DNA from: Sinomicrobium kalidii
GTDB taxonomy: Bacteria; Bacteroidota; Bacteroidia; Flavobacteriales; Flavobacteriaceae
Direction: 5' to 3'
Assembly (NCBI RefSeq): GCF_021183825.1
Contig: NZ_CP089211.1
Location: 2,542,001-2,606,000, forward strand
Length of the DNA: 64,000 nucleotides
A program made the position numbers and the translations under genes. The notes beneath the pieces are model-generated. The model was not told the origin of the DNA. It searched no databases and saw nothing but the letters and a program-made list of their open reading frames with translations. Shown here piece by piece: positions 19,201-26,393 of this stretch. Numbering within the stretch: the stretch's first letter is position 1; every line of letters starts with the position of its first letter.

Positions 19201-19362
19201 AGAAGTGTTTTTAACCACAACGGTTACTCCGGGTAAGGGTTGCCCGTCGCCCTCTGAGGTGACGGTACCTTTTACTGTGGTCTGCGCATATGCGGCCGAA
19301 AAGCAGCATGCGAGGATAATAAGACACAGGTTACTGCGCCGTTTTCTGTGAAAGTGTTCCAT
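16225..19362 (-). CDS. SusC/RagA family TonB-linked outer-membrane transporter
   Basis: This 1045-residue protein has a signal peptide (ending AAYAQ), a CarboxypepD_reg-like domain (about 28-105), the typical TonB-box neighbourhood LEEVVVVGYGTQKK, a plug with ESVTVLKDAAAAAIYGARAA, and a 22-strand barrel ending SIAFGVNISF. It imports oligosaccharides bound by SusD across the outer membrane using TonB. It lacks the extra N-terminal STN domain, so it is not an anti-sigma-factor-signalling transducer, in line with control by the LacI-type regulator upstream. The 383-base upstream region holds two operator-like palindromes and three copies of an 8-base repeat. Confidence 0.96.
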   Translation of the reverse strand: MEHFHRKRRSNLCLIILACCFSAAYAQTTVKGTVTSEGDGQPLPGVTVVVKNTSTGTATDFDGNYEVSVPGDNATLVFSYMGFVTREVPVNGQTILNASLKEDVSKLEEVVVVGYGTQKKASMTSAVSTITSKSIENRPVTNAINALQGTAPGLNITRTSGQPGDENLSIQIRGVSSANGSVDPLLVLDGVSMPSLAPLQRLNPDDIESVTVLKDAAAAAIYGARAAGGVILVNTKIGKEGKMVVDYDGRMTVQWALNVPERLSLLEEAEYSNLARANAGVGLEYSEFDLENIRNGIEFVTDPNNPNKYRTYNQQSIRDQILRDQYFMQSHNLNVSGGSEKIRYLFSAGYLDQEGIFKVGPDGYKRWNLRSNVNAEITKHLNFDTKLSYSVEGKDRPAIGVSGYGLLQQVYQARLRFPIHTPDGKLFGGAGTSGNNTYAYLKEGGYQDDNYDELNGIFTLTAKDFIKGLQLKTIYGRQVDRKDYTQFRRTVELWDLDDSQPTYYLNRPNNYYRYTRTRTTDNFQFLVDYDLTLAEKHKFHVLAGYQWESYRSSSFNASVSSLVSNDLPTLELAEQGSETVGEGLIEFANQSILGRFNYSFDDKYLLEATIRSDESSRLAPGERTKWFYSASAGWNMHKEGWFESALPFISQFKPRFSWGQLGNANADIIGYYDYLPLISSGNNLVMGESEDRTTYFYQGSLPSSSLGWETIETTDFGFDFGILRNKITGSFDYYTKTNNNMLVQIRRPATLGIAPPRTNAGELKSWGWEAAVTYRDQIGDDFNFSIGVNVSDNQNELIEYGEGYNLVGEGVNGKITGHELNTIWGYETVPGYIETQEQLDAAPFYNNRTGIGDIAYVDQNGDGKINPGGGTVEDHGDLVALGSTQQRYLYGITANANWKNIDFSIFLQGVGKRNIIPSRYVSQPLRYSWIQPMAIHADYYTPDNPDAAFPRPYIGGDQNFVPSDRWVLNAAYLRIKNIQFGYSIPQKYLEKMALSNVRLYCSAENIATFTKLGVFDGVLDPEQKNRVHADYPLTGSIAFGVNISF

Positions 19363-19500
19363 GTTTTGATCAGTTTTGAGTTAGTATTTGAATGAACCAT
19401 ATTAATGTTAACGAGCACATATTAAAAGATCACTGGATCAGCTAATCGGATAAAATATGTCCTTATATATACTTAGTGCTAATAAGCCGGGGATGTAAAT

Positions 19501-19512
19501 ACAATCGGTTGT
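19501..19512. promoter_or_regulatory. Putative LacI-type operator 1 (susC)
   Basis: ACAATCGGTTGT, flanked by T and A to give a 14-base palindrome with one mismatch from ACAATCGATTGT. It is about 140 bases upstream of the susC ATG. Confidence 0.6.
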
Positions 19513-19681
19513 ACGAGCACACCTGTTATTTTATTTTTTGGGTTCGAGCACATTTTAATTTAAAATACGACGCTGTTGATGTTTTAGGCTTTAAATTTTA
19601 TGGATTATACAATATTAATCTTAAAAGAGTGGCTAATGTATAATAATGAAATCTAAAAAACAAGAAATTGCCTGAAAAAAT

Positions 19682-19693
19682 ACAATCGATTGT
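19682..19693. promoter_or_regulatory. Putative LacI-type operator 2 (susC / lacI end)
   Basis: A perfect ACAATCGATTGT palindrome 53 bases past the lacI-type stop codon and about 320 bases upstream of susC. Its distance of 181 bases from operator 1 would allow looping by a LacI-family protein. Confidence 0.65.
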
Positions 19694-19745
19694 TTTTATT
19701 TAGGGTTTTAACGTATAAAAAAGGTGAAATCAGGTTTAGTGTTGG

Positions 19746-20774
19746 TCAGTTCCTTTGTGTGGAACCGCGTTCGATCAGGGTGGTTTTTAATACAATGGCC
19801 TTGTTGAGCACTTTGGCATCGGCTTCGTTCCTGATATTGTTTACAAGCAGGTCACAGGCTATTTTTCCGATTTCAAATCCCGATTGATCTACCGTAGTGA
19901 GTGAGGGTTCGATAACTTCTGAAATAGGTTCGTTGCTGAATCCTACTATGGCAATATCCTCCGGTATGCGTTTTCCTTGTTTCTTCAGGTATTTTACAGC
20001 ACCGATGGCCGATACATCATTGGCGGAGAAAATACCGTCAATATCGGCATTGTTTTTCAGGAGTTTCCGGGCGGAATCATATCCGTCTGCCTCCATAAGT
20101 CTTGAGGGAAAGACAAGTTTACTGCTGTATGGGATCTGGTGATCTTTAAGGGCCTGCCTGTATCCTTTGAGGCGGTTTTTATAAATTTCGAGTTCCTGAG
20201 GCCCCGAGAAGTGGGCTATTTTTTTGCATCCCCTGGCAATGAGATGTTCTACTGCATCATAAGCAGCCTGACGGTCGTCTATAAGCACCTTGCTGGCGTC
20301 TGGCATGTCTTCGCAATGACGGTCGAAAAAAACGAGGGGAGTTCCGTTGTCCCGAAAATATTCAAGATGTTTGCTGTCGGTGGTTTCCATTGAAACGGAG
20401 ATAAGAATACCGTCAACGCGGTTTGCGATCAGGTTTTTGACGATGCTTTTTTCACGATCCAGTTTTTCCAGGGACTGACATATAATGACATTGAACCCTG
20501 CTGCAAAAGCAGCCTCTTCTATTCCTGCAATAGTGGAAGAGAAGAAGTGCCGTGATATCCTGGGGATTACCACGCCTATGGTATTGCTCCGGCTCCTGCG
20601 CAGGTTCGAGGCCAGAAGATTGCGCTGATAACCGAGCTCCCTGGCCTTGGCCCATACTTTTTCCTTGGTTTTCTGAGTTACCCTGCTGCTGTTGTTCAGG
20701 GCCCTTGATACAGTTGAACTGTTAATATTCAGGGCCCTGGCTATTTCATGTATGGTTGGGTTCCCTTTTTTCAT
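19746..20774 (-). CDS. LacI family transcriptional regulator of the glycosaminoglycan locus
   Basis: The 342-residue protein has the LacI helix-turn-helix (TIHEIARALNINSSTVSRALN, split over residues 7-27) with hinge region to about 60, and a periplasmic-binding-protein-like sugar-sensing domain (about 62-335) with NTIGVVIPRI, DGILISVS, LVFFDRHCEDMP, NDVSAIGAVKYLKKQG and VGFSNEPISEVIEPSLTTVDQ. It most likely binds the ACAATCGATTGT palindromes upstream of susC and GH88; their form (central CG, 6+6 halves) suits LacI proteins. The inducer would be a uronic-acid-containing disaccharide or breakdown product (inference). LacI control is notable, since the well-studied Bacteroides chondroitin and heparin loci use hybrid two-component sensors. 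Confidence 0.93.
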   Translation of the reverse strand: MKKGNPTIHEIARALNINSSTVSRALNNSSRVTQKTKEKVWAKARELGYQRNLLASNLRRSRSNTIGVVIPRISRHFFSSTIAGIEEAAFAAGFNVIICQSLEKLDREKSIVKNLIANRVDGILISVSMETTDSKHLEYFRDNGTPLVFFDRHCEDMPDASKVLIDDRQAAYDAVEHLIARGCKKIAHFSGPQELEIYKNRLKGYRQALKDHQIPYSSKLVFPSRLMEADGYDSARKLLKNNADIDGIFSANDVSAIGAVKYLKKQGKRIPEDIAIVGFSNEPISEVIEPSLTTVDQSGFEIGKIACDLLVNNIRNEADAKVLNKAIVLKTTLIERGSTQRN

Positions 20775-20875
20775 AGGTGTAATTTAATGGTCTGTGATGT
20801 AAATTTACTACCATCTTGTAATTGGGAAAGGGAATTGCACATAAATTCTTGTATATGCCTGCGATTCCGAACAGG

Positions 20876-22078
20876 TCAGTGTTTGTCCTTTTCACTTCCA
20901 TCAGTTTCCTTTTTCCGGAGCAGGGCTTCCAGGAAGTAATAGTCTGCATAATTCAGTGGGACATCGACTTCCACGTCGTGGGGCTTGCTTCCTACGGAGT
21001 GCATCAGGAGAAAATCGGCGTTGTCCCCTAATGCGGCAAAATATGCCGGAGAACTGAGGCTCGTTACGATTTGATCGGCAAAGTTCCGGTGTATTTGTGC
21101 TTTTTCGTTTTCGGTAAAGGTACTGAGTTCATAGAGTGCGGATGCTGCTATGGCTGCTGCGGAGGCATCCCTTGGCGTATTTTCGGAAGCCGGGGCATCA
21201 TAATCCCAGTACGGGATTTTATCTTTCGGCAGGTTCGGATGATTTTGGATGAAATCGGCTATTTTTTGTGCGTGTTCCAGGTATCTGGAATCCCCGGTCT
21301 CCCGGTAACACATGGTAAAACCGTAAAGTCCCCAGGCCTGTCCACGTGCCCAGGCAGAATTGTCACTGAGCCCCTGATGGGTGTTCTTTTGCAGTACTTT
21401 ACCTGTTTCCGTGTCGTAGTCCAGAACATGATAGGAACTGTTATCTTCGCGATAGTGATTTTTCAGTGTAGTATCGGCATGGGAGACCGCAATATTGTAA
21501 TAAGTTGAATCTCCCGAGATTCTGGTGGCATGAAAAAGCAGCTCGAGGTTCATCATATTGTCTATGATAACGGGGCAATCCCACTTCTTGCTCCAGTCCC
21601 AGGACTGGAGTACCCCGGCTTGTGGCCTGAACCTGGTAGAGAGCGATCTCGCGGTCTGTACAATTACCGAGTCATATACGGGCGAATCCGTGTATTTTAA
21701 TGCATTTCCGTAAGTACATTCCATAATGAAACCGACATCGTGGTTTCCTTCCCAATATTGAATGGAATCGAGTTTTTCAGTGTATTCCACAGCGCGGTCT
21801 TTCCATTTTTTCTTTTTGGTGAGCCCGTATAAATTCCATAAAGAAGCCGGGAAAAAACCGCTGGTCCAGTCGTAAATGCCTACGGTAACGAGTTTTCCGT
21901 TACGGGTGGTGCGGGGCATCATTTTTTTACCGTTTTTCAGTGGTGCGATGGCTGCATAGAGGGAATCGTAATGGGCCTGGGTGACATCCAGGGTGGTTTG
22001 AGGTGTTTTGGTGGGCTTTTCGGTGCAGCCCATCCAGATCATAATCATTATAAAAAGAAGTGCAAACCTGGGTTTCAT
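20876..22078 (-). CDS. GH88 unsaturated glucuronyl hydrolase (lipoprotein)
   Basis: The 400-residue protein begins with a lipoprotein signal (Cys 18 in WMGC) and then a GH88 six-hairpin toroid. D114 (in GNHDVGFIMEC) and D173 (in PVIIDNMMNLELLF) are in the places of the two essential aspartates of Bacillus UGL (D88, D149), with nearly the same spacing. DNSAWARGQAWGLYGF is another family signature. The enzyme hydrates and splits the 4,5-unsaturated uronic acid that PL8 and PL12 lyases leave at the non-reducing end, giving free sugars. It therefore acts after the lyases, probably in the periplasm. The first gene of the locus in transcription order, it has its own operator-containing promoter. 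Confidence 0.93.
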   Translation of the reverse strand: MKPRFALLFIMIMIWMGCTEKPTKTPQTTLDVTQAHYDSLYAAIAPLKNGKKMMPRTTRNGKLVTVGIYDWTSGFFPASLWNLYGLTKKKKWKDRAVEYTEKLDSIQYWEGNHDVGFIMECTYGNALKYTDSPVYDSVIVQTARSLSTRFRPQAGVLQSWDWSKKWDCPVIIDNMMNLELLFHATRISGDSTYYNIAVSHADTTLKNHYREDNSSYHVLDYDTETGKVLQKNTHQGLSDNSAWARGQAWGLYGFTMCYRETGDSRYLEHAQKIADFIQNHPNLPKDKIPYWDYDAPASENTPRDASAAAIAASALYELSTFTENEKAQIHRNFADQIVTSLSSPAYFAALGDNADFLLMHSVGSKPHDVEVDVPLNYADYYFLEALLRKKETDGSEKDKH

Positions 22079-22147
22079 AATATGCCGTGTTTTGGGTTAG
22101 TTGAATATTGTGTCAATCATAAACACTTTTTTGTTATCGAACACACG

Positions 22148-22183
22148 CAAATATATGTATTTTTATTAAAAACAATCGATTGT
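22148..22183 (-). promoter_or_regulatory. GH88 promoter with overlapping LacI-type operator 3
   Basis: A perfect ACAATCGATTGT palindrome lies at 22172-22183. On the minus strand, 17 bases after the TTG within it, comes TATATTTG (22155-22148), an exact -7 box. The palindrome covers the -33 element, so a bound repressor would block the promoter. A near-copy of the susC-region repeat, CGAACACA, lies at 22138-22145. Confidence 0.7.
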
Positions 22184-22192
22184 ATTATTTTT

Positions 22193-22756
22193 TTATTTCC
22201 ATTGGAAAGATTCCATCAGTCTGCGGATATCTTTACTGATGTAATCTGCGGCCGGCAGTATGGAGTCGTAATTCGGTTTGGTATAGAAGTAAAGCGACCC
22301 GGTCAGGAAATGGGAAGTACTGTCTGTTACGTAAAACTGTGCCTGTGATGCGGCATTGCCCGCAACTTCATACAAGCGGCCATATACATGCTCCTGTTTG
22401 TTTTCAAACTGTCCGCCCACCCCGATCTCATCGGCCTTGATAACGTGGTCGTAAGTGAGTTTTTCAGCATCGATAAGCAACGACCGGAGGTTGTTGTCTA
22501 CGGGTTTATAGGTGAGGAACACAGTAGCTTTCATGTCCGGGTATTTGATATTGAGACGGCAATTACGCTTCTCCTCGATCACAGCCCTGGTATTTTTTTC
22601 GAACCGGAAAGGGCAGTTTGTCTCCAGTGGCCTGTAGCGGGCTTCCGGATATTCCAGCCGCAACACGGCTTTGGGTTTGGGCACGTGGTCCTTGCCACAG
22701 GAGATGAGTAGTAATAGTGTGAGGCTGATGTATGTAAAACGGATTTTGTTTTTCAC
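22193..22756 (-). CDS. gldD: Gliding motility lipoprotein GldD
   Basis: This 187-residue lipoprotein (Cys 20 in LLLISCGKD) matches GldD: PKPKAVLRLEYPEARY early on, CRLNIKYPDMKATVFLTY in the middle and a C-terminal RRLMESFQWK. GldD is needed for gliding in Flavobacterium johnsoniae, with a role still unclear. The gene follows gldE directly, as in most Flavobacteriaceae, and ends the mutY-ssb-gldE-gldD cluster. The GH88 gene of the sugar locus begins 115 bases further on the same strand, with its own promoter. Confidence 0.93.
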   Translation of the reverse strand: MKNKIRFTYISLTLLLLISCGKDHVPKPKAVLRLEYPEARYRPLETNCPFRFEKNTRAVIEEKRNCRLNIKYPDMKATVFLTYKPVDNNLRSLLIDAEKLTYDHVIKADEIGVGGQFENKQEHVYGRLYEVAGNAASQAQFYVTDSTSHFLTGSLYFYTKPNYDSILPAADYISKDIRRLMESFQWK

Positions 22757-22797
22757 TCTGGTCTTTTTTTCCGGCGGGTATGGAATTTCGTAACCTC

Positions 22798-24120
22798 CTA
22801 ATTGTTAATGGTAACCTTGATCTGCTTGATGCGTTTTTCATCCAGGGCTTCTATAACAAACGTAAAATCGTGGAAGTTTATTTTTTCCCTTACCCGGGGA
22901 AATTTTCCTGCGATTTCGAGTACAAACCCTGCGATGGTCTCTGATTCTCCCTTATTCTCCTCGAATATTTCTTCATTTTCGAGGCGAAGCACGCGGTAAA
23001 AGTCCTTCAGGGCGGTTTTACCTTCAAAGACATAGTTGTTCTCATCAAGTTTGGAGAAGATGAGGTCTTCATCGTCAAATTCATCACTGATATCGCCCAC
23101 GATCTCCTCTATGATATCTTCGAGGGTAACCAGGCCGGAAGTACCGCCGTATTCATCTACCACAATGGCCAGGTGCATTTTCATTTCCTGGAATTCCTTG
23201 AGAAGGTCGTCCAGTTTCTTGTTTTCGGGCACAAAGTAGGCTTCCCTTTTAAGTTTGGCCCAGTTCAGGGTTTTTTTATCGATATGGGGAAGGAGGTCCT
23301 TTACATACAGGACACCGGTAATGTTGTCTACATTATCTTTGAACACCGGAATCCTGGAATATCCGTTTTTTATGATTTCACGGATTACCTCGGGGAATTT
23401 CATATCCTCGCCGAGTGCAAAAATATCAATCCGGGGGCACATCACCTGTTTGGTATCGGTATTGCCGAAAGAGACAATGCCTTCGAGTATCTTTTGTTCT
23501 TCCCTGGTGGTGTCTTCCTCCGAGGTGAGTTCAAGGGCGTGCGATAATTGATCTACGGACAGGTTGCTTTTTTGTCTTCCGAGTTTGTCCTGGAGATAGG
23601 AAGTCGAGGCTTTCATGGGAATACTCAGCGGCGAGAGGATTTTGTCCAGGACAAGAAGCGGGTATGCCATGAAGTGTACGAATTTTATCCGGTTCCTGCT
23701 CGCATATATCTTGGGAAGGATTTCACCGAAAAGGAGGATCAGTGCGGTGGCAGCTACCACTTCAATAAGGAATCTCACGTCTATAAGTCCTAGTATTTTA
23801 TGGTTGATGTCCCCGAAAAACGAACTGCCCAGTGAACTGAATATCAATACAACAGCTATATTGATAAAGTTATTGGCTATCAATATGGTGGCCAGCAGTT
23901 TTTTGGGCCTGTGAAGCAGCTTTACAATCAGTTCGCCCCTGCTGGTTTTTGAAGCGCTTTCCTCGTTGAGATCGGTCTGTGAGAGAGAAAAGAAAGCTAC
24001 TTCTGCTCCCGATATCAGTGCGGAGCAGATGAGTAACAGTATAAGTATGACGATTTTAAAAATACTTACGCCTTCTATGTCGGAAAGAAATATTAAAAAA
24101 CTCGAGGGTTCAGGGTCCAA
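22798..24120 (-). CDS. gldE: Gliding motility-associated protein GldE (CNNM/CorC family)
   Basis: The 440-residue protein has an N-terminal DUF21/CNNM membrane domain (about 15-195, four segments, including ALISGAEVAFFSLS), two CBS domains (about 210-330, with VMCPRIDIFAL, RIPVFKDNVDNITGVLYVKDL and VDEYGGTSGLVTLEDIIEEIVGDI) and a C-terminal CorC_HlyC domain (about 350-435). Position before gldD identifies it as GldE, partly redundant with GldD in gliding. By family it may handle Mg2+ or Co2+ efflux. A close relative without gliding context is encoded at 39228-40304. Confidence 0.9.
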   Translation of the reverse strand: MDPEPSSFLIFLSDIEGVSIFKIVILILLLICSALISGAEVAFFSLSQTDLNEESASKTSRGELIVKLLHRPKKLLATILIANNFINIAVVLIFSSLGSSFFGDINHKILGLIDVRFLIEVVAATALILLFGEILPKIYASRNRIKFVHFMAYPLLVLDKILSPLSIPMKASTSYLQDKLGRQKSNLSVDQLSHALELTSEEDTTREEQKILEGIVSFGNTDTKQVMCPRIDIFALGEDMKFPEVIREIIKNGYSRIPVFKDNVDNITGVLYVKDLLPHIDKKTLNWAKLKREAYFVPENKKLDDLLKEFQEMKMHLAIVVDEYGGTSGLVTLEDIIEEIVGDISDEFDDEDLIFSKLDENNYVFEGKTALKDFYRVLRLENEEIFEENKGESETIAGFVLEIAGKFPRVREKINFHDFTFVIEALDEKRIKQIKVTINN

Positions 24121-24145
24121 TCGCTGCGAATTTGGTTAAACTTCC

Positions 24146-24604
24146 TTAAAACGGTAAATCGTCATCTTCTCCTGTGTCCTGCGGAGGAGCGGGATCTTTT
24201 TTTGCAGATGTGTTTTCAGCCGATGGGGAAGAGCTTGCCTGGGAGAAATTGTTTTCACTGTTGTCTTTTCGGGTAGACAGGAAGGTAAAATCTGTTACCT
24301 GTATTTCCGTAGAATACCTGGTGTTGCCGTCTTCTCCCTGCCATTGCCTTGTTTTTATACGTCCTTCAACATATATCTTGTCTCCTTTGCTCAGGTATTT
24401 TTCACAGACTTCGGCGGCTTTGTTCCGAACCACGATATTGTGCCATTCGGTATTGGTTACCCGTTCTCCCGTTTGCCTGTTTACATAGGTTTCATTTGTG
24501 GCCAGGGGGAATCTTCCCAGGGAATTTCCGCCTTCAAAATAATGCATTTTCACATCATCTCCCAAATGCCCGATCAGCATTACTTTGTTCAGTGTTCCAC
24601 TCAT
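24146..24604 (-). CDS. ssb: Single-stranded DNA-binding protein
   Basis: The 152-residue SSB has an OB-fold (1-105) starting MSGTLNKVMLIGHLGDDV, with ERVTNTEWHNIVV and YVEGRIKTRQWQGEDG as family marks. A Ser/Ala/Pro-rich linker follows and the acidic tip DDDLPF, the docking tail for repair and replication proteins. It lies between mutY and gldE, a conserved flavobacterial order. Confidence 0.96.
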   Translation of the reverse strand: MSGTLNKVMLIGHLGDDVKMHYFEGGNSLGRFPLATNETYVNRQTGERVTNTEWHNIVVRNKAAEVCEKYLSKGDKIYVEGRIKTRQWQGEDGNTRYSTEIQVTDFTFLSTRKDNSENNFSQASSSPSAENTSAKKDPAPPQDTGEDDDLPF

Positions 24605-24905
24605 ATTGATCTTATTCTGTTTACGTGATAAATTCTCGTATATGACAACATTTATTTTAGTTCTTTCGGAGTTGCCGGAGATTGAATGAGATTGAAAAGA
24701 TTGAATCCCGACGATGTCGGGAGATTGATTTTTAATAAGGGGGCAATCTCTTTCAGCCTTCCGACGCAGTCGGAATCAATCTTCAATCAATATTTTGATA
24801 TATCGATCAGGGTAAAACCGGTCTCTCAACAACTTACAAAAACAAATATCGTCATGTACTAAACTCAAAAATACTAAAAATTAGCTGTTTTGCCTTGTAA
24901 AAGGG
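24605..24905. other. Intergenic stretch with hairpin-rich repeat element
   Basis: These 301 bases separate ssb from mutY. They hold no gene but contain an unusual repeat-like element at 24680-24790 (listed separately), flanked by AT-rich sequence. No clear promoter box for ssb was found. Confidence 0.6.
24680..24790. repeat. Palindromic repeat element with two short hairpins
   Basis: Two similar hairpins, TCCCGAC-GAT-GTCGGGA (24706-24722) and TTCCGAC-GCA-GTCGGAA (24759-24775), are flanked by mirrored GATTGAA/TTCAATC tracts (around 24681-24704 and 24776-24789). The whole 110 bases can fold into one long imperfect structure. This looks like an interspersed REP/MITE-like element or a mobile hairpin repeat. 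Confidence 0.55.
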
Positions 24906-25946
24906 TCAAAATTCATATTCCCGTACAAAATTAGCAATTAAAACGGGGACAGGATATGTTTTTACTTCGGATTTATCGATTCCTCCCCGGATATCGTTTT
25001 CCAGGTACACGCTCCAGAAGGTGGTATGTATGTGTTGGTGCGATAGTTTGTGAACAATGGATTTCTGATTGTAACGGGACAGTTTGAAGTAATTGTTCTC
25101 TCCGATGTGCTTTTGAAATTCCGGGTCCCGGATAATATCGTCTCTTTCCAGGGCCTGGTCCGATTCTATCAAAGGGAATTCATACAGGTGCTGCCATATG
25201 TCTTTTTTTGTTCTCCTGAAAAGCAGCGTCTCGCGTTCATTGTGAATAATGAGGTAGTTGAAATAACGGTGTTTCAGCTTTGCCTTCTTGGTTTTTACCG
25301 GCAGTTGATCCACGAGGTTGTCCCTCAGGGCTACACATCCGGAATTTAGCGGGCATACGGAGCAGTTCGGTGATTTCGGCTTGCATTGTATGGCTCCGAA
25401 CTCCATGATACCCTGGTTGAAAACGGCAGGATCGTCCCTGTCTATGAGCTCACCGGCAAGTTGCTTGAAATACTTAATGCCCTTTGTGGAGTTGATGGGA
25501 ATGTCGACACCGAAAAAGCGCGAAAGCACCCTGTATACATTACCGTCCACTACGGGAGCGGCTTCGTTAAAAGATATGGAAGCTATGGCACTGGCCGTAT
25601 AATCTCCCACTCCTTTTAGCTTCAGGAGCTCTTTGTAAGACGACGGGAACTGCCCGTTTCGTTCGAAAGCGATATATTTTGCCGTGTGGTGCAGGTTCCG
25701 GGCCCTGGAATAATAGCCCAATCCCTGCCAAAGTTTCAGGACCTCTTCCTCCGGGGCATTGGCAAGATCAAAAACGGTGGGATAGGCTTTTTCGAACTTC
25801 AGATAGTAGGGCAATCCCTGGTCTACACGGGTTTGTTGCAGCATGATCTCCGACAGCCATATCTTGTATGGGGCTGTGGTCCTGCGCCACGGAAGTTCGC
25901 GTTTGTTTCGATGGTACCAGCCTTTGATTGTCTCTGAAAAAGTCAT
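24906..25946 (-). CDS. mutY: A/G-specific adenine glycosylase
   Basis: This 346-residue enzyme removes adenine mispaired with 8-oxoguanine. The catalytic Glu is E33 in SEIMLQQTRV; the helix-hairpin-helix LKGVGDYTASAIASISF and downstream catalytic Asp region VVDGNVYRV follow. The [4Fe-4S] ligands fit C-x6-C-x2-C-x5-C (CKPKSPNCSVCPLNSGC). A NUDIX-like MutT C-terminal domain (about 230-345) recognises 8-oxoG. A TACTTTTG box at 25963-25970 on the minus strand could be its -7 element. Confidence 0.96.
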   Translation of the reverse strand: MTFSETIKGWYHRNKRELPWRRTTAPYKIWLSEIMLQQTRVDQGLPYYLKFEKAYPTVFDLANAPEEEVLKLWQGLGYYSRARNLHHTAKYIAFERNGQFPSSYKELLKLKGVGDYTASAIASISFNEAAPVVDGNVYRVLSRFFGVDIPINSTKGIKYFKQLAGELIDRDDPAVFNQGIMEFGAIQCKPKSPNCSVCPLNSGCVALRDNLVDQLPVKTKKAKLKHRYFNYLIIHNERETLLFRRTKKDIWQHLYEFPLIESDQALERDDIIRDPEFQKHIGENNYFKLSRYNQKSIVHKLSHQHIHTTFWSVYLENDIRGGIDKSEVKTYPVPVLIANFVREYEF

Positions 25947-26029
25947 GTTTTCGAATAAAAATCAAAAGTATAAAGTTTATATGGTTAAATTTTAATTAAT
26001 TAGGGTTTAAATTTTGAGTAATTAATTTA

Positions 26030-26037
26030 TATATTTG
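26030..26037 (+). promoter_or_regulatory. -7 box of the HU gene promoter
   Basis: TATATTTG matches TAnnTTTG. A weak -33 match, TTTA at 26006-26009, lies 20 bases before it. The start codon is 41 bases downstream. Confidence 0.55.
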
Positions 26038-26077
26038 CATCCCCTAAAATTAATATAGTTAATAAAACATAATAAAA

Positions 26078-26368
26078 ATGACGAAAGCAGACATCGTAGC
26101 TAAGATTTCAGAAAAACTTGGCATGGAAAAAGGAGATGTACAGGCCACAGTAGAATCTTTCATGGACGAGGTGAAAAATTCATTGGAAAGCGGAGACAAT
26201 GTATATTTACGGGGTTTTGGAAGCTTTATTATCAAAACAAGGGCTGAAAAAACAGGTAGAAATATCTCCAAGAACACTACCATAAAGATCCCCGCTCACA
26301 ACATCCCCGCGTTTAAGCCTGCAAAAGTTTTTGTTGAGGGAGTAAAGACCAACGTGGAAGTTAAATAA
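26078..26368 (+). CDS. HU family DNA-binding protein
   Basis: The 96-residue histone-like protein has the HU/IHF fold: MTKADIVAKISEKLG at the start, the turn YLRGFGSFIIKTRAEKTGRN, and the DNA-binding arm NISKNTTIKIPAHNIPAFKPAK. It bends and compacts DNA as a dimer. It begins a small transcript with the 30-residue basic protein downstream, which ends at the hairpin 26490-26513. Confidence 0.95.
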   Translation: MTKADIVAKISEKLGMEKGDVQATVESFMDEVKNSLESGDNVYLRGFGSFIIKTRAEKTGRNISKNTTIKIPAHNIPAFKPAKVFVEGVKTNVEVK

Positions 26369-26393
26369 CAATATTAATCTAATTTTACAGACT

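Larger units (their letters stand above)
19363..19745 (-). promoter_or_regulatory. Regulatory region upstream of susC
   Basis: These 383 bases lie between the lacI-type gene and susC and contain no gene. They are AT-rich and hold two LacI-operator-like palindromes (19501-19512 and 19682-19693) and three direct copies of CGAGCACA (19412-19419, 19514-19521, 19545-19552). I found no exact TAnnTTTG box, so the susC start site is not assigned. Confidence 0.7.

Noticed and set aside
6759..22183. Recent mobile-element insertion carrying the sugar locus
   Set aside because: No integrase, transposase, direct repeats or tRNA gene is found at either end, and base composition looks like the flanks.
24906..25946. 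Possible Nth-type endonuclease III instead of MutY
   Set aside because: The C-terminal NUDIX-like domain and overall length of 346 residues fit MutY, not Nth.
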